A program made the position numbers and the translations under genes. From an uncultured Clostridia bacterium (GTDB lineage: Bacteria > Bacillota > Clostridia > TANB77 > CAG-508), in the NCBI GenBank assembly GCA_934167435.1, contig CAKPKZ010000003.1, positions 1 through 30,850 of the forward strand: a stretch of 30,850 bases of DNA, written 5' to 3'. Position 1 is the first letter of the stretch, and the number at the start of each line of letters is the position of its first letter. Below, piece by piece: positions 16,392 through 24,778 of this stretch. The notes under the pieces were generated by a model, which was not told where the DNA came from, did not search any database, and saw nothing but the letters and a program-made list of their open reading frames with translations.

Positions 16392-17120
16392 TTATTTTAC
16401 CTCTCTTGCTTTTACAATAACTCTTTGTTTGCTATCATCTGTACATGTTATTAATGTAATTTCTTTTTTACCATTTGTTAACTGACTTGTACAACTAACA
16501 TCACTTGGATCTACCGTGTATTTATCATAAATTTTATAAGTTATAGTTCTTTGATTCATATCTTCTAAATTAATAGTATCTCCTACACCTAGAGTAGGAA
16601 CTTTGCTAAAAAATCTCGAATTTCTATAATTGTGACCTACAATACAAAAGTTTCCAACCTCGTTTGGATCTCCTCCCCAAAATTTGCAAACAGATACTTT
16701 TAAGAATTCATCTATCTGATCTAAATTTCCTTGTAAAACAGGATAAATTACATTTATTTTAGGTATGCTTACTGTTGCTACGGTTTGGTATGTATGTCCT
16801 CCTATTTCTACCTTCTTAGATTGCAATTTACTACTAGTTGCCATTTCTTCTGTTTCATCACCTAAATAGTCTTCATCTAATACTACAACTAATGCATCTT
16901 CTGGTATTACTGTATTGTCATTATCTGCAGTTTCTATATTAGCTAAAATTTCTTGTGCTACAGTTTCACTTTTATTTCTATCATATTCTGCATAAATATA
17001 TGCAGATATTAAAATGCATATAAAAAATATTGATGCAATAAATTCTAATTTATAAAGTTTCTTCTTTTTCTTTAATTCTGGTGTTATATATAGTTTTTTT
17101 GTAACCAAAATTTGATTCAT
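16392..17120 (-). CDS. Class D-like sortase
   Basis: A 242-residue membrane-anchored cysteine transpeptidase that attaches or links surface proteins. It has a basic N-terminus, one membrane segment (about 26-44), an acidic linker, and a sortase domain from about residue 105 with SIPKINVIYPVLQG. The catalytic triad is H163 in VGHN, C226 in LITCT and R233 in QRVIVKA. The topology and motifs fit the class D/E group better than classes A-C. No LPxTG substrate is encoded nearby. Its promoter (17,150-17,158) separates it from rsmA upstream. The frameshifted wall peptidase lies just downstream on the same strand. Confidence 0.92.
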   Translation of the reverse strand: MNQILVTKKLYITPELKKKKKLYKLEFIASIFFICILISAYIYAEYDRNKSETVAQEILANIETADNDNTVIPEDALVVVLDEDYLGDETEEMATSSKLQSKKVEIGGHTYQTVATVSIPKINVIYPVLQGNLDQIDEFLKVSVCKFWGGDPNEVGNFCIVGHNYRNSRFFSKVPTLGVGDTINLEDMNQRTITYKIYDKYTVDPSDVSCTSQLTNGKKEITLITCTDDSKQRVIVKAREVK

Positions 17121-17149
17121 ATTATTCTCCTATTTATATATTCTATATA

Positions 17150-17158
17150 ATTATAACA
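17150..17158 (-). promoter_or_regulatory. Extended -10 promoter of the sortase gene
   Basis: The minus strand reads TGTTATAAT (17158-17150), a perfect TATAAT with the TGn extension. It lies about 30 bp upstream of the sortase ATG. No good -35 box is visible at 17 bp, which is normal for extended -10 promoters. Confidence 0.5.
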
Positions 17159-17186
17159 TGAGAATTTTAAAAATGAAATATATTTT

Positions 17187-18053
17187 TTAATTATTTTCTA
17201 AAATTTCATTGGTTAATTTTGCAAAATCTTCTAGTGTAAGTTTTTCAGCTCTTATATTTTCGTCTAATCCTAATTTATTTAATATTTGATATCCTTGTTC
17301 TTTATTTAAAAATATATTTGAATTTGTAAGAGCATTTAATAATGTTTTCCTTCTTTGCAAAAATGAATTTTTTATTATTTTAAACATAAACTCTTTATTT
17401 TTAACATTAATTATTGTATTTTTTCTAATATTTAATTTTATAACTTTTGAAGTAACTTCTGGTTCTGGTATAAATGATTCTTTAGGAACCTCTAATATTC
17501 CTTTTGGCTCTGTATAATAATATATTGAATATGTTATTGCACCTGTATCTTTGCTTCCAGGTATTGCAATTAATCTATCTGCTACTTCTTTTTGTATCAT
17601 AACTGTTATACTGTCTAAATCTAACTCTTCTTCTAGCAATTTCATTATTATAGGTGTAGTTATATAGTATGGTAAATTAGCTACTATTTTTACATTTTTT
17701 ATTTTTCCTGTTTCTTTTTCATTTTTAATTAGTGTTTTTAAATCTGTTTTTAAAACATCTTGGTTTATAACTTGGAAATTGTCAAATAAAGAAAATCTAT
17801 CATTTAAAATTTGTATCATTTTTGTGTCTAATTCTATACATATAACCTTTCCTGCCTCTTCCAACAAAAATTGTGTTAGTGTTCCTAGACCTGGACCAAT
17901 TTCTATTATTAAGTCTTCTTTATTTATATTTGCACTTTTTACTATCTCCTCTACTACTTGTTGATTTATTAAAAAATTTTGTCCAAGACTTTTATTGGCT
18001 TTTATATTATATTTCTTCATTATAAATTTTGTATCTTCTAAAATATTTTTCAT
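17187..18053 (-). CDS. rsmA: RsmA (KsgA), 16S rRNA dimethyladenosine transferase
   Basis: RsmA N6,N6-dimethylates A1518 and A1519 of 16S rRNA, a late step in small-subunit assembly. It has the N-terminal KSLGQNFLIN, SAM motif I IEIGPGLGTLTQFL, motif II acidic VICIELD, and the catalytic NLPYYITTPIIMKL. A C-terminal helical domain (SFLQRRKTLLNAL) follows. The length of 288 is normal. An AGAGGAGAG ribosome binding site precedes the ATG. It is the distal member of the comM-dprA-yraN-rsmA run, all on the minus strand. Confidence 0.96.
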   Translation of the reverse strand: MKNILEDTKFIMKKYNIKANKSLGQNFLINQQVVEEIVKSANINKEDLIIEIGPGLGTLTQFLLEEAGKVICIELDTKMIQILNDRFSLFDNFQVINQDVLKTDLKTLIKNEKETGKIKNVKIVANLPYYITTPIIMKLLEEELDLDSITVMIQKEVADRLIAIPGSKDTGAITYSIYYYTEPKGILEVPKESFIPEPEVTSKVIKLNIRKNTIINVKNKEFMFKIIKNSFLQRRKTLLNALTNSNIFLNKEQGYQILNKLGLDENIRAEKLTLEDFAKLTNEILENN

Positions 18054-18107
18054 TACTACTCTCCTCTAGCAATATTATACTTTTTTTACAACTAGTTTGC
18101 AATATTA

Positions 18108-18461
18108 TTACATAATTTGTTTAATCTGGTTTACTTTGCATCTATTTTTTAAAATATATACCTCTACAACATCAAATCTTATAAGAATATCTTTAATGTT
18201 ATTTATTTTCAAGTATACTTTTGCACTTTTTATAATATGTTGTCTTTTAGAATAAGTAACAGCTTCTGCCGGAGTACCGAAATATAAATTACTTCTAGTT
18301 TTTACTTCTACAAACACTAAATAATTATTTTCTTTAGCTATTATGTCTATTTCTCCTTGTTTACAACGAAAATTTCTTTCTAAAATTTTATAATCTTTTT
18401 GTTGTAAAAATCTGGTTGCTACATCTTCTCCAAATTTTCCAATTTCATGTTTTTTAATCAT
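18108..18461 (-). CDS. YraN-family (UPF0102) endonuclease-like protein
   Basis: A 117-residue protein of the UPF0102/YraN family, with a PD-(D/E)xK nuclease-like core. KHEIGKFGEDVATRFL near the N-terminus is the family signature. The likely active-site pattern is E/D in GEIDIIAKE followed by VFVEVKTR. The family is widespread next to dprA/comM, and its function is still unsettled. The longest frame starts at ATG 18509, inside dprA. The SD TAGGAGAAG is followed by ATG 18461, just past the dprA stop, and that start gives the family N-terminus. Confidence 0.92.
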   Translation of the reverse strand: MIKKHEIGKFGEDVATRFLQQKDYKILERNFRCKQGEIDIIAKENNYLVFVEVKTRSNLYFGTPAEAVTYSKRQHIIKSAKVYLKINNIKDILIRFDVVEVYILKNRCKVNQIKQIM

Positions 18462-18462
18462 T

Positions 18463-19314
18463 CTATCTTCTCCTATATTGTTTTCCTGGCAATTGTTCAA
18501 TATAACCATCTAATTCTAAAATCATTAATTGATAATTTACTTCATCTACTTTTAATTTTGTTTTATTAATTATTTCGTCTATATTCATTTCTTCTTCATT
18601 TAAAATTGAATATATTTTATTACATTTATTATTACAAATTATGTTTTTTTCCTTCTTTTTTTCTTGTTTTTCTAATCCTTTATAATTTTTAATAATATCT
18701 GTTTCATCAGTTACTAATATTGCTCCGTTTTTTATTAAATTATTAGGAACTATTCCTTTAGGATTTTCTAATGATGATGGAATACAAAAAATTTTTTTAC
18801 TTTGCTTTTTAGCGATTTTAGCTGTAACACTAGTTCCACTTCTGTAACCTCCCTCTACTATTAACACTCCATCTGAAATTCCAGTAATTATTCTATTTCT
18901 TTCCAAAAATTGTTTTGAATTGGCACTAACGTCATTTTCATATTCAGTTATAACACATCCTCCAGAATTAATAATTTTTTCTACCAGTGTTTTATGTTCT
19001 TTGGGATATATGTTATTTAATCCACATGGCAACACTGCTATAGTGCATACATTTTCTTCTATTGTATTTACATGAACACATTTATCTATTCCAACAGCAA
19101 GTCCACTTACTGTATTTATATTATACTTTGCTAATTCTTTTATAAATTTCTTAGTCATCCTTACACCATATGTAGTGCAATTTCTAGACCCTATAATTGC
19201 AATTGAAAAACTATTTAAAATATCAATATTTCCAACAGCAAAAATTTGCTTAGGTGGATTACTTATGTTTCTTAGTTTATTGGGATAATATTTACTATCA
19301 TAATTTATTTTCAT
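18463..19314 (-). CDS. dprA: DprA, DNA processing protein (RecA loader)
   Basis: DprA binds incoming single-stranded DNA during natural transformation and loads RecA. The Rossmann-like DprA domain shows IAIIGSRNCTTYG, VSGLAVGIDKCVH, VLPCGLNNIYP and ERNRIITGISD, then GYRSGTSVTA. A C-terminal winged-helix region (about 228-283) follows a Lys-rich linker. At 283 residues it is shorter than the ~360-residue family members, because the N-terminal SAM-like domain is missing. The start ATG overlaps the comM stop (ATGA), indicating coupling. With comM and yraN this is a conserved competence/DNA-processing trio, though comEA/comEC are not in the window. Confidence 0.94.
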   Translation of the reverse strand: MKINYDSKYYPNKLRNISNPPKQIFAVGNIDILNSFSIAIIGSRNCTTYGVRMTKKFIKELAKYNINTVSGLAVGIDKCVHVNTIEENVCTIAVLPCGLNNIYPKEHKTLVEKIINSGGCVITEYENDVSANSKQFLERNRIITGISDGVLIVEGGYRSGTSVTAKIAKKQSKKIFCIPSSLENPKGIVPNNLIKNGAILVTDETDIIKNYKGLEKQEKKKEKNIICNNKCNKIYSILNEEEMNIDEIINKTKLKVDEVNYQLMILELDGYIEQLPGKQYRRR

Positions 19315-20837
19315 GTTACATCACTTTCTATATTTCTATACTGAATTGCTTCTGCAATGTGTTTTATTTCAATTTGTTGTTTATTATCTAAATCTGCAAT
19401 TGTTCGTGCTACTTTTAAAATTTTATTATAAGCTCTAATACTTAACTTAAACTTGTTGTAAGCTTGTTGTAACAACTCGCTTGAACTCTTATCTATATAA
19501 CAATATTTTTTTATTAAATTAGGTGTTAATTCTGAATTAGAAAATATATTATCGTATTTATACCTCTCGATTTGTAATTTTCTTGCATTATTAATTCTTA
19601 TTTTTATTTGTTTGGATGTCTCTACATTTATTTTAGACGATATTTTTTCGTATTTTACTTGCATTGCTTCAACTTTAATATCAATTCTGTCCATAAATGG
19701 GCCACTAATTTTTTGAATATATTTTTTTATGTCTTTTTCCTTACAAGTGCATTCTTTTTCTTTATCTCCATAAAATCCACATGGACATGGATTCATACTT
19801 GCTATTAGCATAAATTTACATGGATATTCAAATATCTGATTAACTCTATTTATAGTAACCTTTTTATCTTCTAATGGTTCTCTCATTGCTTCTAATGTAC
19901 TTTTTTTAAATTCTGGTAACTCATCTAAAAATAGAACACCTAAATGAGCTAGAGTAATTTCGCCAGGTATTGGTACTTTTCCTCCTCCAATCATAGATAC
20001 TGCAGAAATTGTGTGATGTGGATTTCTAAATGGTCTGTTAGCCATTATTTTTTTATCTTTCAAGTTTCCTGATACACTATAAATTTTAGTCAGTTCCAAT
20101 GCCTCATTAACTGTTAAATCTGGCAATATTGACTCTACACTTTTTGCTAGTAACGTTTTTCCTGTTCCTGGACTTCCAATAATTATACAATTATGTCCTC
20201 CAGCTACTGCTATTTCTAATGCCCTTTTCACATTTTCTTGTCCATATATTTGCTCAAAATTATATTCATATTCCTTTTCCTTATTGAGTAAATTTTTTAT
20301 ATCTACTGTTTTACTGTTTATTTTTTTAGTATTATTTAAATATTCAATTAATTCTTTTAAGTTTTCTACTGCAATAATCTGCACATCTTTTACAAACAAA
20401 GCCTCTTGCTCATTTTCTTTTGGTAAGATAACTTTTTTTATATTATATTTGCAAGCTTCTAAACACATTGCCAAAGCACCATTTACTTTGTTCAATTTAC
20501 CATCTAACCCTAGTTCACCTATAAAAATTGTATCATTATAATTTTTATGCTTTATTATTCCCATTTCTTGCAAAATTCCAATTGCTATTGGCAAATCATA
20601 ACCAGCCCCCTCCTTTCTTACATCTGCTGGTGCTAAATTAACTATTATTTTTTTACTTGGAAATTGTATATTAGAATTTTTAATTGCAAATATAATTCTT
20701 TCTTTAGATTCTTTTATTGTAATATCTGGTAAACCTACTATCTCAAATTTAGGTAATCCTGACGTAATGCATGTTTGCACCTTAATTAAATTACCACTTA
20801 ACCCATTTAAGGATACTGTATTTATAATTGATATCAT
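19311..20837 (-). CDS. comM: ComM/YifB, Mg chelatase-like AAA+ helicase
   Basis: A 508-residue protein. The Lon-like N-terminal domain (1-170, with SGLPKFEIVGLPD and VNLAPADVRKEG) is followed by an AAA+ domain with Walker A GSPGTGKT at 221-228, FRNPHHTISAVSMIGGG and HLGVLFLDELPEF. A C-terminal Mg-chelatase domain ends it. ComM helps branch migration during natural transformation in Vibrio; other YifB proteins are less studied. A cysteine-rich loop, NPCPCGFYG, then CTC, is conserved in the family. It is divergently transcribed from the plus-strand transpeptidase gene, about 90 bp away. Confidence 0.95.
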   Translation of the reverse strand: MISIINTVSLNGLSGNLIKVQTCITSGLPKFEIVGLPDITIKESKERIIFAIKNSNIQFPSKKIIVNLAPADVRKEGAGYDLPIAIGILQEMGIIKHKNYNDTIFIGELGLDGKLNKVNGALAMCLEACKYNIKKVILPKENEQEALFVKDVQIIAVENLKELIEYLNNTKKINSKTVDIKNLLNKEKEYEYNFEQIYGQENVKRALEIAVAGGHNCIIIGSPGTGKTLLAKSVESILPDLTVNEALELTKIYSVSGNLKDKKIMANRPFRNPHHTISAVSMIGGGKVPIPGEITLAHLGVLFLDELPEFKKSTLEAMREPLEDKKVTINRVNQIFEYPCKFMLIASMNPCPCGFYGDKEKECTCKEKDIKKYIQKISGPFMDRIDIKVEAMQVKYEKISSKINVETSKQIKIRINNARKLQIERYKYDNIFSNSELTPNLIKKYCYIDKSSSELLQQAYNKFKLSIRAYNKILKVARTIADLDNKQQIEIKHIAEAIQYRNIESDVT

Positions 20838-20864
20838 TTATTTCTCCTTTTTTATGCAATTTTA

Positions 20865-20893
20865 TTGATTTTTAAATTTGTTTAATATAAAAT
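20865..20893 (+). promoter_or_regulatory. Sigma-A promoter of the second transpeptidase gene
   Basis: TTGATT (20865-20870) and TAAAAT (20888-20893) are spaced exactly 17 bp apart, about 35 bp upstream of the ATG at 20928. It is located in the divergent interval between comM and the transpeptidase. Confidence 0.65.
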
Positions 20894-20927
20894 ATATTTA
20901 TAAATTTTTATGAAAATTGGTGAATAT

Positions 20928-23231
20928 ATGAATAATAAAAAGAATAACAAAAAGAAAAACAAGCCTATAAATAAACAGAAAAATTCATCTAAAATCACAA
21001 AGATTAATTCTGATTTAAACACTAAGAATTTAATACATACAAAAAAATTAAAAATAACATTTGCAATTATAATGTTCATTTTTATTATGTTATTAATCAG
21101 ATTAGCTTACCTTCAATTTATTGATGGCAATCATTTAAAAGGACTTGCTTATCAGCAGCAAACAATTAATCAGATTATTAGTCCTAAAAGAGGTAATATA
21201 TATGATTCAACTGGAAAGGCTTTAGCAATTAGAGCACAAGTAGATACAGTAACCATAAACCCAACAAAAATAAAATCTGATACTGACGAAAAAACAAAAG
21301 CATTAAAAGAAACTGTAGCTAAAGGATTATCTACTATTTTTGAATTAGATTATAACGAAACTCTAGAAAAGGTCTCTAGCAATTCCAAAGTTGAAACTAT
21401 TATAAAAAAAGTGGAACATTCTAAAATTGAAGAACTTACTAATTGGATGAAAGAAAATAATATTTCTGTAGGTATAAATATAGATGAAGACAATAAAAGA
21501 TCATATCCTTATGGATCTTTGGCATCACAAGTTATTGGTTTTTGTGGAAGTGACAATCAAGGTTTAACTGGTATTGAATATAAATGGGATAGTGTTTTAA
21601 CAGGTACTCCTGGAAAAATTGTAAGTTCTAAAGACAGCTTACAAAAAGAAATTCCAAATGCCGAAGAAACTTACATTGCTGCAGAAAACGGTAGTGATAT
21701 AACACTTACTATAGATATAAATATTCAAAAAATTGTAGAAAAATATTTAAAACAAGCAGTAGAAGATAATGTATGTAAAAAAGGTGGAAATGTAATTGTT
21801 ATGGATCCACAAACTGGTGATATTTTAGCAATGGCTTCATATCCAGATTATGACCTAAACACTCCATTTACTCCAAATTCAACTATTGCTTCAACTTATT
21901 CAAATCTTTCTACTGAGCAAAAAAGTGCTGCTCTTCAAAACATGTGGAAGAATAAGTCTGTATCTAATTTATATGAACCTGGTTCAGTATTTAAAATAAT
22001 TACAGCTGCTATTGCAGTTGAAGAAAATATCACTACTACAGACAAAGAAAATGACTTTGTTTGTACTGGGTATGAAGAAGTAGCAGATAGAAAAATAGCT
22101 TGTTGGAAATATTACGACCCACATGGCTACCAAACACTTAGAAAAGCATTAATGAACTCTTGTAACCCAGCTTTTATGCAATTAGGAAAAAGAATAGGTA
22201 CAACTACTTTATACAAATATTATAAAGCATTTGGATTATTTGATAAAACTGGTGTTGCTTTAGCTGGCGAAGAAAACAGTATATTCCATCCTTTAAAAGA
22301 TGTAGGACCTGTTGAATTAGCAACAATGTCATTTGGTCAACGTTTTAGTATTACTCCTTTACAAATGATAACAGCAATCTCTTGTGTTGCAAACGATGGA
22401 GTTCTTGTACAACCTAGAATTGTAAAATCTATTACAAACACAGATACTGGTGCAGTTTCTAATATCGAAACAACAACAGTAAGACAAGTAATCTCTAAAG
22501 AAACAGCAACAAAAGTTAAGTCAATGATGGAATCTGTAGTTACAAAAGGTACTGGTAGACATGGTGCCGTTAATGGCTACTCTATTGGTGGTAAAACCGG
22601 TACTTCAGAACCTACAGAAAATAATAAAGATGATGGCTACGTTGCATCTTATGTTGCAATATCTCCAATAGAAAATACTCAAGTTGCGCTATTACTTACA
22701 CTTTATGATCCTTCTAATGGAAATCATCAAGGTGGTCAAGTGGCTGGCCCTGTAGTTTCACAAATGTTGTCAGAAATATTACCTTATCTTGATGTTCCTT
22801 CAGATTCTACAACATCTGAATCTGACTCTAGCAATTTAATTACATTACCTGAAATTAGAAATAAAACAGTTTCAGAAGCCGAAAAAGTTTTAAAAGATGC
22901 TGGTTTTAGTTCAATAAAAATATCTTGCTCAGGAGATCCAAATTCTACTTTAGTAGCAGATCAAGTTCCAAAACCTGGAATAAAATTACAAAAATCTGCA
23001 ACAATTATGGTATACTCTAGCAATGACACTACAAAAACATCTGTAGCAGTTCCTGACTTAAAAGATATGAATGCATCTCAAGCAACAGAAACTTTAAAAG
23101 CTAAAAATTTAAATATACAAATAAATGGTACTGGAAACGTAATAACACAAGATTATTCAAAGGACACTTTAGTTGAAGAAGGCACTGTTATTACTGTTAC
23201 TTTAAAAAACACCTTAGTTGATGCTCATTAA
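20928..23231 (+). CDS. Second class B PASTA transpeptidase (SpoVD/FtsI type)
   Basis: A 767-residue paralogue of the enzyme at 10,908-12,905; the two share long runs, for example NIDEDNKR/NIDEDTKR, VIGFCGSDNQGL and YEPGSVFK. It has a 40-residue Lys/Asn-rich cytoplasmic tail, one membrane segment (about 43-62), a pedestal domain, and transpeptidase motifs SVFK (S353, K356), SCN and GGKTGTS. Two C-terminal PASTA domains follow (LPEIRNKTVSEAEKVLK and VPDLKDMNASQATETLK regions), against one in the paralogue. The ATG at 20928 has TTGGTGA upstream; an ATG at 20910 has no SD. One of the pair probably serves vegetative division and the other sporulation; which is which is not visible. Confidence 0.93.
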   Translation: MNNKKNNKKKNKPINKQKNSSKITKINSDLNTKNLIHTKKLKITFAIIMFIFIMLLIRLAYLQFIDGNHLKGLAYQQQTINQIISPKRGNIYDSTGKALAIRAQVDTVTINPTKIKSDTDEKTKALKETVAKGLSTIFELDYNETLEKVSSNSKVETIIKKVEHSKIEELTNWMKENNISVGINIDEDNKRSYPYGSLASQVIGFCGSDNQGLTGIEYKWDSVLTGTPGKIVSSKDSLQKEIPNAEETYIAAENGSDITLTIDINIQKIVEKYLKQAVEDNVCKKGGNVIVMDPQTGDILAMASYPDYDLNTPFTPNSTIASTYSNLSTEQKSAALQNMWKNKSVSNLYEPGSVFKIITAAIAVEENITTTDKENDFVCTGYEEVADRKIACWKYYDPHGYQTLRKALMNSCNPAFMQLGKRIGTTTLYKYYKAFGLFDKTGVALAGEENSIFHPLKDVGPVELATMSFGQRFSITPLQMITAISCVANDGVLVQPRIVKSITNTDTGAVSNIETTTVRQVISKETATKVKSMMESVVTKGTGRHGAVNGYSIGGKTGTSEPTENNKDDGYVASYVAISPIENTQVALLLTLYDPSNGNHQGGQVAGPVVSQMLSEILPYLDVPSDSTTSESDSSNLITLPEIRNKTVSEAEKVLKDAGFSSIKISCSGDPNSTLVADQVPKPGIKLQKSATIMVYSSNDTTKTSVAVPDLKDMNASQATETLKAKNLNIQINGTGNVITQDYSKDTLVEEGTVITVTLKNTLVDAH

Positions 23232-23249
23232 ACTCTATATAGTATATAT

Positions 23250-23279
23250 GGCAGGATTTTATATCCTGTCTATTTTTTT
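23250..23279 (+). terminator. Intrinsic terminator after the second transpeptidase
   Basis: GGCAGGAT (23250-23257) pairs with ATCCTGTC (23263-23270), with one G-U pair, around a 5-nt loop. TATTTTTTT follows. It lies 19 bp past the stop codon and also faces the end of the minus-strand gene at 23278. Confidence 0.8.
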
Positions 23280-23868
23280 AAAATTCTATATTACACCTTC
23301 CAATTTCTTTATTTAAAATAATTCCAACTAAAAGCAAATCTGTACTATTAATATTAAAAAATTTTTTCAAAAAAGTAAATTTATTAAAGTTTAATTCTGT
23401 ATTATTAAAATATTTTAGTATATCAACAAAATGTATTTCTGCCCCATATTCTAGTATATGTTCTCGATTTTCTTGCACTTCTAATAAAACACTACTTTTA
23501 TATCTTTCCTTTCCGATATCTGTAATAGTAACTTTGCTTACCAATGGCATTTTTTTATTTTTTTTCTTTTTCTTTTTTAATTCCTTTTCATATATTAAAG
23601 ACCAATAGCAAAATATATTTTCCTTAACTTTATTTCTATTAACAATTTTTAAATGAATATCAGTCTTAATATTATTTAACAATAAAACATTTACTTTTAT
23701 TAGTGAAAATTCATATTCTGAAATATCTTCAAACTTCTCAATAGTAATTTCTTTAAATCCTTTTATTTCTAGATTCAAAATATTACTTAATAACTCCATA
23801 AATATTTTTTTATTTAGATTTAGTATTTTAATAAATTCATTAGGATTTTTGCTGGATATTCTTAACAC
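23278..23868 (-). CDS. Rpn/PDDEXK_2-like protein, apparently inactive
   Basis: A 196-residue protein that aligns by eye with its upstream neighbour and with the PD-(D/E)xK family transposase/Rpn group: a helical start, VNVLLLNN plus TDIHLKIVN in the nuclease core position, then IFCYWSLIYEKEL and a long strand-rich tail. Where active members carry ExQ/ExK after the catalytic Asp, here it reads HLK, so the Glu is missing. A Lys-rich stretch (KKKKKKNKK) follows. The start is GTG 23868 with AAAGGAGG upstream. It lies 31 bp after the neighbour, probably in one operon driven by the promoter at 24,652. The degree of relatedness needs a profile search; function unknown. Confidence 0.6.
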   Translation of the reverse strand: MLRISSKNPNEFIKILNLNKKIFMELLSNILNLEIKGFKEITIEKFEDISEYEFSLIKVNVLLLNNIKTDIHLKIVNRNKVKENIFCYWSLIYEKELKKKKKKNKKMPLVSKVTITDIGKERYKSSVLLEVQENREHILEYGAEIHFVDILKYFNNTELNFNKFTFLKKFFNINSTDLLLVGIILNKEIGRCNIEF

Positions 23869-23899
23869 TATTCCTCCTTTCTTTCATATCATTAAATAG

Positions 23900-24541
23900 T
23901 CATTCTATCTTTTCATCCCTCCAATAATTATTTAATAATTTGTCCAGCTTTTTTATTTTCGCTGATTTCTTTATTATTTCTTTTATTTTTTTCTCATCTT
24001 TTTCATTTAAATATAACATCCATAATTGCTTGTTATTTAACTTTTCTTTCGATAGAATCTTAAATTTGGGCAACTCTAATATATGTAATTCTATTACATT
24101 TTTTAAATTAATCTTATTATTATTTATTATTAATCTTTTATGATAACTTTTAGAGTTAAAATATTTAAAATCTAAAATATTTATTGTTATAGTTCTCGCA
24201 ATTTTTTTGTTTTCTTTATGTTCTAATTGATTAGCATGTATTTGTGCATAATATAATAGAAGTTTGTTTTTTACATACATTCCATCTATAAATTGAATTC
24301 CTACATTAAATTCTAAATTTGAACATGTTTTTATTCTTACATCTGCTATTCCAAAATTTTCTTCAGCAGGTAAAAATTTAGCTTTACTTTTTAAATATGG
24401 GTTTAATCTGATATTAACGATTTTTAAATTTAAAATTGACTCTATAAAATCTTTTATGATATCTAAATTATTATTTGAATTTAAAACTTTTCTTAAGACA
24501 TAATTACTTTTTGATATAAACTTTTGATTCATTATAAACAT
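23900..24541 (-). CDS. Rpn/PDDEXK_2-family nuclease-like protein, active site altered
   Basis: A 213-residue protein with the hallmarks of the PD-(D/E)xK nuclease family transposase group (Rpn-like): LDIIKDFIESILNLKI, then FGIADVRIKT (catalytic Asp), FNVGIQFID, LLLYYAQIHANQL, ARTITINILDF and the closing ELHILELPKFK. Active members have E in the VEIQ position; here it is Gly (VGIQ), predicting loss of nuclease activity. The ATG at 24541 directly follows an in-frame stop and lies about 24 nt from a strong AAGGAGGT, too far for normal initiation, so the start may be decayed. A perfect consensus promoter lies upstream. Confidence 0.75.
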   Translation of the reverse strand: MFIMNQKFISKSNYVLRKVLNSNNNLDIIKDFIESILNLKIVNIRLNPYLKSKAKFLPAEENFGIADVRIKTCSNLEFNVGIQFIDGMYVKNKLLLYYAQIHANQLEHKENKKIARTITINILDFKYFNSKSYHKRLIINNNKINLKNVIELHILELPKFKILSKEKLNNKQLWMLYLNEKDEKKIKEIIKKSAKIKKLDKLLNNYWRDEKIE

Positions 24542-24651
24542 TTAGTGCACTAATTGTTGTAAATACCTCCTTCCTATTTTACTTTTAGGGGTGGATTGAT
24601 TTTTGATAAAAATTATTGATTTAAAAAATTTTGAATTATAATTCTAATTAG

Positions 24652-24680
24652 ATTATATTAACAATATTTACAGTTGTCAA
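24652..24680 (-). promoter_or_regulatory. Perfect consensus sigma-A promoter
   Basis: On the minus strand TTGACA (24680-24675), 17 bp, then TATAAT (24657-24652): full consensus at both boxes with ideal spacing. The first transcribed bases span a perfect 12-bp palindrome, GAATTATAATTC (24633-24644), a possible operator. The downstream genes are the two Rpn-like proteins. Confidence 0.85.
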
Positions 24681-24727
24681 TAATTTTTATTTAAATTCTA
24701 TTATATTTCGCCGCAAAATTCGACATT

Positions 24728-24774
24728 AAAAAGTAGAAAATTGTCATTTCTTTTATAACAACTTTCTACTTTTT
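24728..24774 (-). terminator. Intrinsic terminator after the WalR-like gene
   Basis: AAAAAGTAGAAA (24728-24739) pairs perfectly with TTTCTACTTTTT (24763-24774) across a 23-nt loop. It lies immediately 3' of the response regulator stop codon on the minus strand, with a T-rich edge. Confidence 0.75.
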
Positions 24775-24778
24775 TAAC

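Noticed and set aside
23278..24541. An active transposase gene pair
   Set aside because: No terminal repeats or target duplications are visible, and the nuclease Glu appears replaced in both proteins.
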